A stretch of DNA of 64,000 nt. Source: Bin87 sp965221295. Lineage in GTDB: Bacteria > Chloroflexota > Dehalococcoidia > Lucifugimonadales > UBA3495. Shown here in pieces: positions 8,943 to 19,851 of this stretch. The notes beneath the pieces are model-generated. The model was not told where the DNA came from. It saw only the letters and a program-made list of their open reading frames with translations, and searched no databases. Position 1 is the first letter of the stretch, and the number at the start of each line of letters is the position of its first letter. The stretch covers positions 2,046,001 through 2,110,000 of the forward strand of contig OZ244879.1 in the NCBI GenBank assembly GCA_965221295.1, written 5' to 3'. The translations under genes were made by a program, and so were the position numbers.

Positions 8943-9689
8943 GGTTTCCAACCCGGCCGGGATGCCTGACGTGGCCAGCGCGTCGGTTCCGGGCGGCGCT
9001 CTCAACGCCTCCAACCCTTCGCGTTGCATCGCCAGCGCCAAGCGCGCAAACTCTACTCCATCCGCGTAGGGAGCTTGGCAGTCCGCTTCCACGGTCCAAC
9101 CAGCGCCGTGCACCCTCAACACGGCGCCTCCCCGCTGGGTAAATCCCCGCCAAAACAACCAGCCGGCCAGCGCCACCAACAGCATGATCACCAGGGCGAA
9201 GGCGTGGATGTTGATGACGGGTACGATGATGTTCGGCAATCGGTCCACCAGCCAATAAGCCAGCGCCACGTATATGAAAATGCCGCCCGCGATCAGCGTC
9301 CCCCATTGCCGCCACGATAATCCCCGTTTTGATTCGGAGCGCACGCTCACCCCGGAAATCGTAGAGACGTCGAAAACCTCCCGGACTCGAACCACCCCTG
9401 AGTCCACAATATTGATGAACCGCTGGTCGGTAGCCACCAGCAACTGGCCAGCCCGGGTCGGTTCCGCAACCAGGCCCGAGTCGGGCGTGTAAAGGGCCCC
9501 AACCCGCTCGCCGGGGAGGAGCTCCACGCCCCGTATGCGCGCAATGTAGGAATCGGCTCGTGGCATCTGCGTCGGTGGGTCCTGTTCCGTGGAGACTATG
9601 CCGGTGGGATTTGCGACACTATCGTCGAGGACCGAGATCCAAACCGCGGTCCAATAAAATGCTATCACAACGCCATCGACTGCCGGCAA
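8925..9689 (-). CDS. predicted two-helix membrane protein of unknown function
   Basis: I do not recognise the family. The chain of up to 254 residues has a soluble N-terminal part rich in beta-strand character (RGVELLPGERVGALYTPDSG, then LLVATDQRFINIVDSG), which resembles a bacterial PH-like domain. Two adjacent hydrophobic helices follow (about residues 130-150 and 165-185), then a soluble tail. The reading frame is open from a start at 9689, but the ATG at 9566 (213 residues) begins just before the conserved-looking part and may be the true start. The 3' end overlaps tsaD by 18 bases in convergent orientation, an overlap short enough for both genes to be real. Confidence 0.65.
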   Translation of the reverse strand: MPAVDGVVIAFYWTAVWISVLDDSVANPTGIVSTEQDPPTQMPRADSYIARIRGVELLPGERVGALYTPDSGLVAEPTRAGQLLVATDQRFINIVDSGVVRVREVFDVSTISGVSVRSESKRGLSWRQWGTLIAGGIFIYVALAYWLVDRLPNIIVPVINIHAFALVIMLLVALAGWLFWRGFTQRGGAVLRVHGAGWTVEADCQAPYADGVEFARLALAMQREGLEALRAPPGTDALATSGIPAGLETSAEGQ

Positions 9690-9840
9690 AATCGCGGAGC
9701 CATAGGCCGAGCCCGCCGAACGTGCCCAGCCGTCGGAGCCTCTGGTTGCCTAATTCCGATAATCGTGTTAGCCTGTCCTAGCACTAACGAGTTGACTCAC
9801 ACAGAAGAATCGACGTAAAAGGCAAGGTACGTAACCAGCA

Positions 9841-10107
9841 ATGTTGGACGCTGACGTCAAGCAGAGAATCATCGAAGAATACCGCACCCACGATTCCGAT
9901 ACCGGTTCCACCGAACTGCAAGTTGCGATGCTCACGGAACGCATCCGCCAGGTAACGGATCACCTCAGAACCCATCGGAAAGACGTACACTCCCGCCGCG
10001 GGCTGGTTACCATGGTTTCCAAGCGGCGCCGTTTGCTCAATTACCTGAGCAAGGAAGATGTCGGCAGGTACCAGAGCCTGATCGGGAGGCTGGGCCTGCG
10101 CCGGTAA
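9841..10107 (+). CDS. rpsO: 30S ribosomal protein S15
   Basis: An 88-residue protein of exactly the usual S15 length, with the family signature TGSTELQVAMLTERI and HRKDVHSRRGL and the C-terminal SKRRRLLNYL. S15 binds 16S rRNA in the platform of the small subunit. A TTGACT at 9792-9797 may be the -35 box of its promoter. The gene order rpsO-pnp is the widely conserved arrangement, though here 421 bases separate the two coding regions, longer than usual. Confidence 0.97.
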   Translation: MLDADVKQRIIEEYRTHDSDTGSTELQVAMLTERIRQVTDHLRTHRKDVHSRRGLVTMVSKRRRLLNYLSKEDVGRYQSLIGRLGLRR

Positions 10108-10528
10108 CCCACTGCATCGGATCGTTGACCCGGTTTTGGATCGTTGAACCGGTTTTGGGACGGCCAATGGACTCGGTCCGGGAATCCACCTACAACGGAG
10201 CGTCTGCCGTAGACGCGAGGGCGGATCGTTCGCCCGCGACTCAGAGCTTCCAGATCGATGGCCGGCCTTGCAACAGAACCGGGCGCCTCGGCGGGATTAC
10301 ATCGGCGCATCCCAACTAGGCCTTACAACGCGCCAGATAACCAGAGCGGAAGAAGGCCAGAGCGGAAGGAGGATTCAACAACCCGCTGGCAACTTGAAGA
10401 ACGCGCCCGCATGAGCCGGCAACCCTGGAGCGCAACGTGTCTCCCCGGAGCCGCCCGCCGGCATGATTGGGTCTGAAACATCGACCCACAACACCTACTG
10501 GATGAGAGAGGTAGAAAACACTCCTGTT
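10108..10528 (+). promoter_or_regulatory. rpsO-pnp intergenic leader with a 19-bp tandem duplication
   Basis: This 421-base gap holds no gene I can support. At 10119-10137 and 10138-10156 a 19-base unit, GGATCGTTGAmCCGGTTTT, is repeated head to tail with one mismatch, and the second copy contains the palindrome AACCGGTT. In many bacteria this interval carries processing sites through which PNPase controls its own mRNA; whether that holds here is inference. Confidence 0.4.
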
Positions 10529-13087
<2,559 letters not shown>

Positions 13088-13142
13088 CCCAGTCTTTCGA
13101 CGCTCGCGGCCCCATTCTAGATCCATATCGGCCGCTCGCCAA

Positions 13143-13198
13143 AATCTTGGCGCCCGAATCTTGGCGCCGTATGCTTGGCACCGTAATCTTGGTGAAGG
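13143..13198 (+). repeat. four-unit 14-bp tandem repeat in the kinase leader
   Basis: Four consecutive 14-base units (13143-13156, 13157-13170, 13171-13184, 13185-13198) follow the pattern AATCTTGGCGCCGT with increasing divergence. The last unit runs into the AAGGAGGAGG ribosome-binding site of the next gene. Confidence 0.75.
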
Positions 13199-13211
13199 AG
13201 GAGGTTCCGTT

Positions 13212-13901
13212 ATGCCGGTTATTACCATCAACGGCCCAATCGGCGCCGGTTCCATCGCCGTTGGCCAGCAAGTCGCGCAGGACCTGCGCCTGAACTACGT
13301 GGACCGCATGGTCTTCGCTGAAGCGGCCCGCATCATCGGTTCGCCGGTGTCCATCCTGATGGCCAAGGAGCAGCGGGTAGAACGATTCGGCGACCGCGTC
13401 GCCGCTCTCCTGGGCCGGGTGCTGGAGCGGGCCGCCGTGTCCGGGGACTACGACCTCGGCGTGGGCATCGAAACCCTCCCCGAAACCTATCACGAACTGG
13501 CCGGCGAATCGACATCCCGCGTCCAGCGGGTGAACGACCAGTTGTTCATCGATACCACCCGCGAGGTTGTCCGCAACCTCGCGCAGGCCGGACACGTCGT
13601 GATCATCGGGCGCGGGGCCAACGTGATCCTCGGCGATACGCCCGGGGCGCTGCACGTGGGAATGCTGGCTCCCATGTCCAAGCGCGTCCACACCATCATG
13701 GAACGGGAACACCTCAACGAGGCGGAAGCCAGCGCCTATTTGGAGGAATTGGAAGAAGCCAGGGTCAAATTCTTCCGGAAGTTCTTCAAGGTCTCGCCGG
13801 AAGACCCAACCTTGTATCACATGATGCTGGACATGGGCCACATGAGCGACGACACCGCGGCCAAAATCATCGCTCACGCCACCAGCGACTTGGAACACTG
13901 A
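13212..13901 (+). CDS. cytidylate kinase-like family protein
   Basis: A 229-residue protein that opens with MPVITINGPIGAGSIAVGQQ, a P-loop-like start resembling the cytidylate kinase-like family (Pfam Cytidylate_kin2). The canonical GxxGxGKS/T is altered: Gly-Pro-Ile-Gly-Ala-Gly-Ser lacks the Lys. A central VVIIGRGANVIL and an Arg-rich lid region (EEARVKFFRKFF) also fit that family. The function is not established; nucleotide phosphorylation is possible but unproven. The ATG at 13212 follows an AAGGAGGAGG ribosome-binding site. A 14-bp tandem repeat fills the leader. Confidence 0.75.
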   Translation: MPVITINGPIGAGSIAVGQQVAQDLRLNYVDRMVFAEAARIIGSPVSILMAKEQRVERFGDRVAALLGRVLERAAVSGDYDLGVGIETLPETYHELAGESTSRVQRVNDQLFIDTTREVVRNLAQAGHVVIIGRGANVILGDTPGALHVGMLAPMSKRVHTIMEREHLNEAEASAYLEELEEARVKFFRKFFKVSPEDPTLYHMMLDMGHMSDDTAAKIIAHATSDLEH

Positions 13902-13986
13902 CCCCCGCCGCTGGATGCAGCGGCATTTTCATGCACTCACACACGAAACGCCGCCACCGGCGCGCAAATCAAGGAGGTCTCTACCC

Positions 13987-14280
13987 ATGTTCATCCGTAT
14001 GGTCTGGGGGAAGCTACGAGCCGGTTCCTGGGAGGAATTTGAACGACACTACCACGAACGAGTGGCCACCGGCAGCAAGCCCAAGGGCCTGAGCGAACGG
14101 CAATTGATCCGCAGCACCGAGGACCCCGACGAAGGCATCAGCGTCAGCGTTTGGGAAACCTTGAACGACCTGCGCGATTATGAAACCAGCGAGTTTCGCG
14201 CCAATATCGCCCGTGAAGTCGAGCACCTATACCGCGGCGAGTACTGGGTCAAGCACTTTGAGGTATCTTCCACCGACTGA
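13987..14280 (+). CDS. small ABM-like (dimeric alpha-beta barrel) protein
   Basis: A 97-residue protein, MFIRMVWGKLRAGSWEEFER and onward, with the length and beta-alpha pattern of antibiotic-biosynthesis-monooxygenase (ABM) or related ferredoxin-like barrel proteins. Such proteins may be small cofactor-free oxygenases or accessory domains, and no catalytic residue can be assigned. The start is certain: AAGGAGGT lies six bases before the ATG. A 9-bp GC hairpin follows 25 bases after the stop. Confidence 0.65.
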   Translation: MFIRMVWGKLRAGSWEEFERHYHERVATGSKPKGLSERQLIRSTEDPDEGISVSVWETLNDLRDYETSEFRANIAREVEHLYRGEYWVKHFEVSSTD

Positions 14281-14304
14281 CCCAGCGCCGCGCCTCCCGG
14301 AATA

Positions 14305-14328
14305 CGGCCCCGCGAAATTGCGGGGCCG
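14305..14328 (+). terminator. hairpin terminator after the ABM-like gene
   Basis: A perfect 9-bp stem (14305-14313 with 14320-14328, CGGCCCCGC/GCGGGGCCG) with the loop GAAATT follows the stop codon at 14280. Only a short T-rich tail follows, so termination strength is uncertain. Confidence 0.6.
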
Positions 14329-14390
14329 TTAGTTGGGCGCCGCTCATTGGGCGCCGCTCATTGGGGGCCGTTAGTTGCGGGCCGTTAGTT
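14321..14390 (+). repeat. five-unit 14-bp tandem repeat
   Basis: Five head-to-tail 14-base units start at 14321, 14335, 14349, 14363 and 14377. Units 2 and 3 are identical (GGGCGCCGCTCATT); units 1, 4 and 5 are near-identical (CGGGGCCGTTAGTT type). The array overlaps the right arm of the terminator hairpin. Confidence 0.75.
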
Positions 14391-14415
14391 GTGGGCCTCG
14401 CCTTGCTTGCGCCAG

Positions 14416-14835
14416 TTAGCGGCTCGCCGTCGCGCCTGAAAGCCGGTTGATCCCAGCGCGGGCGCAGTCTTCGTCCTCCTGGGCCGTGCCGCCGCTGCCT
14501 CCCACGGCTCCGATCAGTTCACCATTGACGTAGATGGGCAACGCGCCCTGGCCCGGCACGAATTCCCCGCGTTCCACTTCCATCACCGCCCGCATGATGG
14601 GTGTGGTGGACCGCTCGGTCAGGTCGCCGCTGGGCTCGCCAAAGCAGGCGGACGCGCGGGCCTTGCCGCGGGACACATACGGAGTGCGCCAGGCTGAACC
14701 GTCCATCTTGCACATGGTAATCAGGTCGCCTCGGGCGTCCACTACCGAAAAACTGAACGCCTTCCCGAGCTCTTGGGCGGCCGCTTTGGCTCCGGCGAGG
14801 ACGGTTTCCGCCTGGTCCAACGTGATGTTTGGCAT
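14416..14835 (-). CDS. GlcG/HbpS-family heme-binding-like protein
   Basis: A 139-residue protein of the GlcG/HbpS-like family (Pfam Haem_degrading). Visible features are LDQAETVLAGAKAAAQELG at the start, FSVVDARGDLITMCKMDG, the central ASACFGEPSGDL, and the C-terminal IGAVGGSGGTAQEDEDCARAG. Members are small dimeric proteins often encoded beside glycolate or propanediol genes; their reaction is poorly known. The start is the ATG at 14835 because AAGGAG lies nine bases upstream and the family similarity begins there. It is divergent from the small membrane protein at 14998, and the two share an overlapping promoter region. Confidence 0.85.
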   Translation of the reverse strand: MPNITLDQAETVLAGAKAAAQELGKAFSFSVVDARGDLITMCKMDGSAWRTPYVSRGKARASACFGEPSGDLTERSTTPIMRAVMEVERGEFVPGQGALPIYVNGELIGAVGGSGGTAQEDEDCARAGINRLSGATASR

Positions 14836-14905
14836 TTTGCAGGTCTCCTTGCGATTGGTTGCGTTCCCGATTGATTGCGTTCGCGAATGGCGAACAACGC
14901 GCCGG

Positions 14906-14959
14906 TTGAGCCTTTTCAATCGGCTGCGCTATTATATCAGGGCGACTCGCTGTTCAAAC
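14906..14959. promoter_or_regulatory. divergent overlapping promoters
   Basis: On the plus strand TTGAGC (14906-14911), an 18-base spacer and TATTAT (14930-14935) face the small membrane protein. On the minus strand TATAAT (14936-14931), preceded by the TGn extension and by TTTGAA (14958-14953) at 16 bases, faces the GlcG-like gene. The -10 boxes overlap, so the two transcripts could exclude each other. Confidence 0.5.
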
Positions 14960-14997
14960 GCGCCCTTCTGAGGGCGAGCGCGGGAAAGGTGTTCCAC

Positions 14998-15120
14998 ATG
15001 TTCGGTTTTTTTGAAGGCTTCAATAAGGGTTGTGGCTGCGCAATCGGGGCGGTGGTTGGCTTGGTAATCGCGCTGATTATCGTCCGCATTGTCTTTGGCG
15101 AATTTCCGGTGAGTTTCTGA
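14998..15120 (+). CDS. small single-span membrane protein
   Basis: A 40-residue protein with one hydrophobic helix (about residues 14-33, CAIGAVVGLVIALIIVRIVF) preceded by an amphipathic, glycine-containing start, MFGFFEGFNKGCG. I do not recognise a family. The ATG at 14998 has GAAAGGTG about eight bases upstream, and a divergent promoter lies 60 bases further up. It is followed after 34 bases by an LLM oxidoreductase. An in-frame extension further upstream would read through the promoter and is not believed. Confidence 0.5.
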   Translation: MFGFFEGFNKGCGCAIGAVVGLVIALIIVRIVFGEFPVSF

Positions 15121-15154
15121 CGACTCCGCCCTCCGCATACTCAGGAGTATCCAA

Positions 15155-16099
15155 ATGCAGTTCGGATTCTATCTGCCCAACCACGGCCCAAACGCTCAGC
15201 CGGGCCCTCTGGCGCGCATCGCACAAACCGGCGACCGCCTCGGTTTCTACTGCATGGTGGCCGGCGACCACGTGCTGGTTCCCAACAAAATCGAATCGCC
15301 GTATCCCTACACCGTCGGCGGCGAGTTTCCCACCGGCGAGAGCGGCGAGTACTTCGAACAGTTGACGCTTCTGACCTACCTGGCCGGCGTAACCACTCAG
15401 ATTCGCTTGGTCCCCAGCGTCATGATCGTACCGTACCGCCCGCCGATCCTAGCGGCCAAGATTCTGGCCACTCTGGACGTACTGTCCCAGGGTCGGCTCA
15501 TTTTGGGCGTCGGCGTCGGCTGGATGGAAGAGGAGTTTGAGGCTCTCGGCTCTCCACCCTTTGCCGAGCGCGGCGCCGTCACCGACGAGTACCTGCGGGC
15601 CTACAAGGAACTCTGGAGCAGCCCAAACCCCGAGTTCGACGGCAAGTACGTTCAGTTTTCCGGCATCCAGTTCTTGCCCAAACCGATCCAGAAACCTAAT
15701 CCGCCCATTTGGGTAGGCGGCCAAAGTCGCCCCGCCATCCGGCGCGCCGCCACCATCGGCGACGGCTGGCATCCCGTGGGAACCATACCAGCGGCGACGC
15801 TGGACCCGGAAGAACTGGCCGGAGATCTGGTGACGTTGAATCGTCTGGCTGAGCAGGCTGGCCGCGACCCCTCCGAAATTGCCGTCTCCATGAAGGCCCC
15901 GCTCTACGATCCCGCCACCATGCAATCGGGGCCGCGCCGGCGTTTCTCCGGTTCCACCGACGCGATCCTCGAAGACGTGGGAGCCTATTCTGAGGTGGGC
16001 GTTTCCCACATCATCTTCGACATCCGCGGCAGCGACCTCAATCAAGCCCTGGAGCGCCTGGATTGGTTCGCCGGCGACATCATGCGCCAGGTTGATTGA
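15155..16099 (+). CDS. LLM-class flavin/F420-dependent oxidoreductase
   Basis: A 314-residue TIM-barrel protein of the luciferase-like monooxygenase family. It opens MQFGFYLPNHGPNAQPG and continues with LAGVTTQIRLVPSVMIVPYR and ILGVGVGWMEEEFEALG, which is typical of the subfamily annotated as F420-dependent or FMN-dependent oxidoreductases (TIGR03619-like). The substrate cannot be deduced. The ATG follows CAGGAGT by seven bases. A perfect 16-bp palindrome follows the gene. Confidence 0.88.
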   Translation: MQFGFYLPNHGPNAQPGPLARIAQTGDRLGFYCMVAGDHVLVPNKIESPYPYTVGGEFPTGESGEYFEQLTLLTYLAGVTTQIRLVPSVMIVPYRPPILAAKILATLDVLSQGRLILGVGVGWMEEEFEALGSPPFAERGAVTDEYLRAYKELWSSPNPEFDGKYVQFSGIQFLPKPIQKPNPPIWVGGQSRPAIRRAATIGDGWHPVGTIPAATLDPEELAGDLVTLNRLAEQAGRDPSEIAVSMKAPLYDPATMQSGPRRRFSGSTDAILEDVGAYSEVGVSHIIFDIRGSDLNQALERLDWFAGDIMRQVD

Positions 16100-16157
16100 C
16101 TCCAACCACATGGGGAATTCGATTGACCGATGGTCGGTCAACCGAACCGCATTAAAT

Positions 16158-16193
16158 CTACGGAGGGGCGAATCACGATTCGCCCCTCCGTAG
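16158..16193. terminator. 16-bp perfect palindrome, bidirectional terminator or REP-like element
   Basis: CTACGGAGGGGCGAAT (16158-16173) pairs perfectly with 16178-16193 around a four-base loop. It sits between the convergent LLM and CoA-transferase genes. The core GGGGCGAAT/ATTCGCCCC recurs at 42510-42532, so it may belong to a dispersed palindrome family as well as ending transcription. Confidence 0.65.
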
Positions 16194-16213
16194 TCGATGG
16201 CATGGCGCCGCCG

Positions 16214-17428
16214 TTAGCCAGGAATTTCGTCGTAATGGTCAAACGTCCCTATGACGTTGGCCTCGTACAGCGCTTGCACCTGATCCTCGGTGTAGTCGAG
16301 CAGGCCGGTCAGCACGTCTTCGTTGTGTTCGCCGACGCGCGGCGTGGTGCCCACCACTGCGGGCGTCCGGCTGAAGTGCCAGAAGTCCCCGGACACCGCG
16401 ATGGTGCCGGCCAGGAAGTCGTCCACCTCCACCAGCGCCCGCCGCTCCCACGGATGCGGATCCGCCGCGGCTTGGGCGATGGAATTCACCGGCGCCGCCA
16501 CCACGTCGTGCTGCGTGAAATGGGCAATGGCTTCGCGCATGGTCATGTTGGCCATCAGTTCGCGCATGGCCTGGTTGATGGCCTCGCCGTTGTTGCCTCG
16601 CTCGTGTCGCGTCGTGAAGCGGGGATCTTCCAGCCACTCCGGCTTGCCCAGCGCGTTGCACACGCGATGCCAGTGGTGCTGGTCGCCGGCCGAGATCAGC
16701 ACCCAACCATCCTGGCAAGGGTATGTTCCCGATGGCGGGGCCGCCGACTCGCCCCGCCGGGGTTCGATGCCGGCGCCGTGGTAAGCGGTGACCGGAATTT
16801 CAGTGTAGCTGTATCCGGTGTCCGCCAGGCACGCGTCAATCGTCTGGCCTTGGCCCGAGGTCTCGCGCTCATGCAGCGCGGCCAGAGTCCCAATGGCGGC
16901 GTGCAACGCAGTCGTGCGGTCGATGATCGGCACTCCAGCCCGGATGGGCGGCATTCCCTCCTCGCCGGTGATCATCGCCACGCCCGACATGGTTTGCCCG
17001 ATGGGGTCATAGCCGATCTGTTCCCGGTAAGGACCAAACTGCCCGTAGGCCGAGACGTTGACCATGATGATTCGCGGGTTCAGTTCATACAGCCGGTCAT
17101 ACCCGAACCCCATGACATCGATGGTTCCAGGCCGGAAGTTCTGCACCAAAACATCCGATACCTTAACCAGCTTGCTCAGGACTTCCTTGCCTTCTTCCTT
17201 GCGCAGGTCGATGCTCAGGCTCTTCTTGCCGCTGTTGTACTGCACCCAGTAGGCGGACTGCTTGCGCACCCAGGGGGCGTGGTAGCGGGTTTCCTCTCCA
17301 CCCAGCCGTTCCACCTTGATGACTTCCGCCCCCAGGCGGGCCAGCACCTGGGCGCATCGTGGCCCGGCCTGATGCCGACCCAGGTCAATCACTCGTATCC
17401 CGTCCAGGGGGCCCTTCGCTTCTGCCAT
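16214..17428 (-). CDS. CaiB/BaiF-family CoA-transferase
   Basis: A 404-residue class III CoA-transferase, which moves CoA between carboxylic acids through an aspartyl-CoA intermediate. The N-terminal GIRVIDLGRHQAGPRCAQVLARLGAEVIKVE, the central RPGTIDVMGFGYDRLYELNPRII and the Asp in GVPIIDRTTALHAAIGTLAAL (candidate catalytic residue) are the family landmarks. The substrate is not predictable. GAGGAG lies ten bases before the ATG. It is the last gene of the minus-strand acyl-CoA cluster, 281 bases after another family member. Confidence 0.9.
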   Translation of the reverse strand: MAEAKGPLDGIRVIDLGRHQAGPRCAQVLARLGAEVIKVERLGGEETRYHAPWVRKQSAYWVQYNSGKKSLSIDLRKEEGKEVLSKLVKVSDVLVQNFRPGTIDVMGFGYDRLYELNPRIIMVNVSAYGQFGPYREQIGYDPIGQTMSGVAMITGEEGMPPIRAGVPIIDRTTALHAAIGTLAALHERETSGQGQTIDACLADTGYSYTEIPVTAYHGAGIEPRRGESAAPPSGTYPCQDGWVLISAGDQHHWHRVCNALGKPEWLEDPRFTTRHERGNNGEAINQAMRELMANMTMREAIAHFTQHDVVAAPVNSIAQAAADPHPWERRALVEVDDFLAGTIAVSGDFWHFSRTPAVVGTTPRVGEHNEDVLTGLLDYTEDQVQALYEANVIGTFDHYDEIPG

Positions 17429-17709
17429 GACCGATTCTCCTCACGTGCTCGGTTCTTCTGCCACGCTTCCGATGCGCGGCGACGCTGATCGTCAAACGCG
17501 TCGCCACCTAACCGCATCGGACGCGGTTGTTGGTTTCGACATTCTACGCCCGTAACTTGTTGTGGGCAAGCGCGGCATTCCAACCACCGCGGGCGCCAGA
17601 ACACGACGCCTAAGCGCGCCACGGTATGACGCGCGGCAGGACATTCCGATGACCATTCCTGCCGCAGGCTTTCGTGCGAACGGCCACCATTCCGCCCCCC
17701 GTCGGTCGA

Positions 17710-18981
17710 TCAAACCGCGCCCTCCGCTTCCAGGGCCGCCAGTTGCTCGCGCGTCAAGCCCCCCAGCGTGAGCAGGATTTCGGCGTTATGCTGTCCCAGG
17801 GTCGGCGGAGCGTCATGCCCTGACGCCTCGCACGAACTCAACCGAATGGGCGTCGCCAGAGAGCGGAATTCGCCGCCCAATGTATCCCCCGTGTCCACAT
17901 ACATGTCCCGCGACAGCAGTTGCGGACAGTTGGCCAGTTCCGCCACATTCTGCGCCACGCCCATGGAAAACCCCAGCTCCGTGAGTTTTCCAGCCACCTC
18001 CCATTTGGGCCGTTGCGCAGACCATTCCTCAATGGCCGGAATCACGCGTTCGAACACGAAATCGGCGTCCGGAAACTGCTGCAGGTAGCGTTCGTCCTGA
18101 TCCGGCAGGTCGCTTCGGCCGATGAGGTCCCACAGCGCGGCCAGCCGCTGCGGGCTGCGTACGCCGGCCATCACCACGTATCCGTCCGAGGAACGCAACG
18201 CCAGCCCCGGGCCCAAAGACGCTTGCCGCGTGCGCCCCGAAAGATCGCCGGCCGTCTGACCCGTAACCTGGTATGCGTTCATGTTGCTGATCAAATGGGA
18301 TGCCATGCACTCGTACATGGCAACGTCCAAATGCTGCCCAACGCCCGTCTGCCGCCGGGTTTCCAACGCCAACACGATGGCCAGAGCCGCCCAAACTCCG
18401 GGAACCGAGTCTCCGATATTGTCCCCCACCGCCTGCGGAGGGCCGCCGGGTTCGCCGGTCACGTCCATCCATCCGGCCATCGCCTGTATCGCCAAATTGT
18501 TCGCCGGCCAGTTCGAGTACGGCCCCCGCGCCCCTTCGCCATCGCCGTACCCGGTTATCTGCGCGTAGATCAGTCGGGGGTTGAGTTCGTGGAGTCGTTC
18601 GTAGCCTAAACCCAGCCGCCGAAACGCCCCCGGCCCCCAGTTGTCCAGCAACACGTCGGAGCTGGACACTAGGTTCTCGAATGCCATCTTGCCAGTTGGG
18701 TTCCGCAGGTCCAGCGTAACGGATTTCTTGTTGCGGTTGATGCCGAGAAACCGGCTGCTCACCTGACGCCCGTCCGGGTTGGTGATGAACGGCTGCCTCC
18801 CCCTGGCGGCGTCCCCCGTGCCCGGCCGTTCGATCTTGATCACCTCGGCTCCCATGTCAGCCAGAATCATCGAGCAGAATGGCCCGGCCACGATGTGCGT
18901 GGCGTCCAGCGCTCGCACCCCCCTCAGCGGCAGGGGGAGCTTTTCAGTGTGTCCACGATCAGCGTTTTCAGATTCAAACAT
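17710..18981 (-). CDS. CaiB/BaiF-family CoA-transferase
   Basis: A 423-residue class III CoA-transferase. Landmarks are GVRALDATHIVAGPFCSMILADMGAEVIKIERPG, the WGPGAFRRLGLGYERLHELNPRLIY helix-turn, and the candidate catalytic Asp in GDNIGDSVPGVWAALAIVLAL. It differs clearly from its downstream neighbour, so this is not a recent duplication. GGGAG precedes the ATG by about eight bases. It lies 55 bases downstream of the MBL-fold gene and probably belongs to the same transcript as the mutase small subunit and CoA ligase. Confidence 0.9.
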   Translation of the reverse strand: MFESENADRGHTEKLPLPLRGVRALDATHIVAGPFCSMILADMGAEVIKIERPGTGDAARGRQPFITNPDGRQVSSRFLGINRNKKSVTLDLRNPTGKMAFENLVSSSDVLLDNWGPGAFRRLGLGYERLHELNPRLIYAQITGYGDGEGARGPYSNWPANNLAIQAMAGWMDVTGEPGGPPQAVGDNIGDSVPGVWAALAIVLALETRRQTGVGQHLDVAMYECMASHLISNMNAYQVTGQTAGDLSGRTRQASLGPGLALRSSDGYVVMAGVRSPQRLAALWDLIGRSDLPDQDERYLQQFPDADFVFERVIPAIEEWSAQRPKWEVAGKLTELGFSMGVAQNVAELANCPQLLSRDMYVDTGDTLGGEFRSLATPIRLSSCEASGHDAPPTLGQHNAEILLTLGGLTREQLAALEAEGAV

Positions 18982-19036
18982 GGCGGCTCCCTAGTTGGCG
19001 TCTCCAACGGCGCCGTTCTTCGACATCACGGTGGGA

Positions 19037-19837
19037 TCAGGTCACATATTCGGCAAGCGCGCGCGCCGCTGAGCGCGCGCCTTTGCGCATCGGCGCGAAG
19101 TGACTGAGGCACAGGATTTCAAAATCTAAGCCGGCCAGTTTGCGGATCGATTCCCGCGCGGCTGGCATATCACTGGAAAAGAAAGGCGAAGGCGGAATCA
19201 GCCGGTCGCCACGGCGCTGCATCGCGTCGCCGGCGATCAGTATCCCGTTTTCAGGGAAGTATAGGCTGATGCTGCCGGGGGTATGCCCCGGCGTGTGGAT
19301 CACCCGGGCTCCTCCGAGCAGTGGCAGCGTGTCTCCCTCGTGCAGTGGCAACGTCGCCGGAATGGGCGGAGGACGCAGCGCGGCCATAAAGGGCCACAGC
19401 AAGGGTTTGAGCCACCACTGCTGCGCCGGATTGGGAATGTCTCCCCTTCGCTCCTGCTTCAAACGATCAGCCTCAGAATGGTGCGCTTCCACCGGCAAGC
19501 CGGTCGCCATCTGGATCCTCGCCATCCCGCCGATATGGTCGTGATGATAGTGGGTGGCGAGCAACCTCCGCACCGCGCCGGCGGAGTGGCCAATGGCGCC
19601 CAGATATTCCAGAATACGCCCGGCGTTGATGCGCCAACCGGCGTCGATCAACGCCACTGACCCACCGGCGGACGGTTCGCGGTCGACGGCATCGATTGCG
19701 TCCCCGGTTTGATCCGCCATCGCCGCCACGAAGACACTGGTAGTGCGTAACGAGAGTTGATGCAACCCGGGAACCACTTCCCCGATGTCAGCCCGGGGAC
19801 CTGGTATGCGGCGGTAGCGTCGAAGCGTGGACGCCAT
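19037..19837 (-). CDS. MBL-fold metallo-hydrolase
   Basis: A 266-residue metallo-beta-lactamase-fold protein. The metal-binding motif THYHHDHIGG (HxHxDH) lies near residue 95, the downstream His in HTPGHTPGSISLY and the Asp in ILIAGDAMQRR are present, and a final His is in LCLSHFAPM. Such proteins hydrolyse thioesters, lactones or phosphodiesters. In this operon a thioesterase-like or lactonase role is possible but not shown. The ATG at 19837 is chosen because the preceding ligase gene stops at 19852, 14 bases earlier; longer reading through the ligase end is out of frame with it. Confidence 0.85.
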   Translation of the reverse strand: MASTLRRYRRIPGPRADIGEVVPGLHQLSLRTTSVFVAAMADQTGDAIDAVDREPSAGGSVALIDAGWRINAGRILEYLGAIGHSAGAVRRLLATHYHHDHIGGMARIQMATGLPVEAHHSEADRLKQERRGDIPNPAQQWWLKPLLWPFMAALRPPPIPATLPLHEGDTLPLLGGARVIHTPGHTPGSISLYFPENGILIAGDAMQRRGDRLIPPSPFFSSDMPAARESIRKLAGLDFEILCLSHFAPMRKGARSAARALAEYVT

Positions 19838-19851
19838 CGGATGATCGCGCC

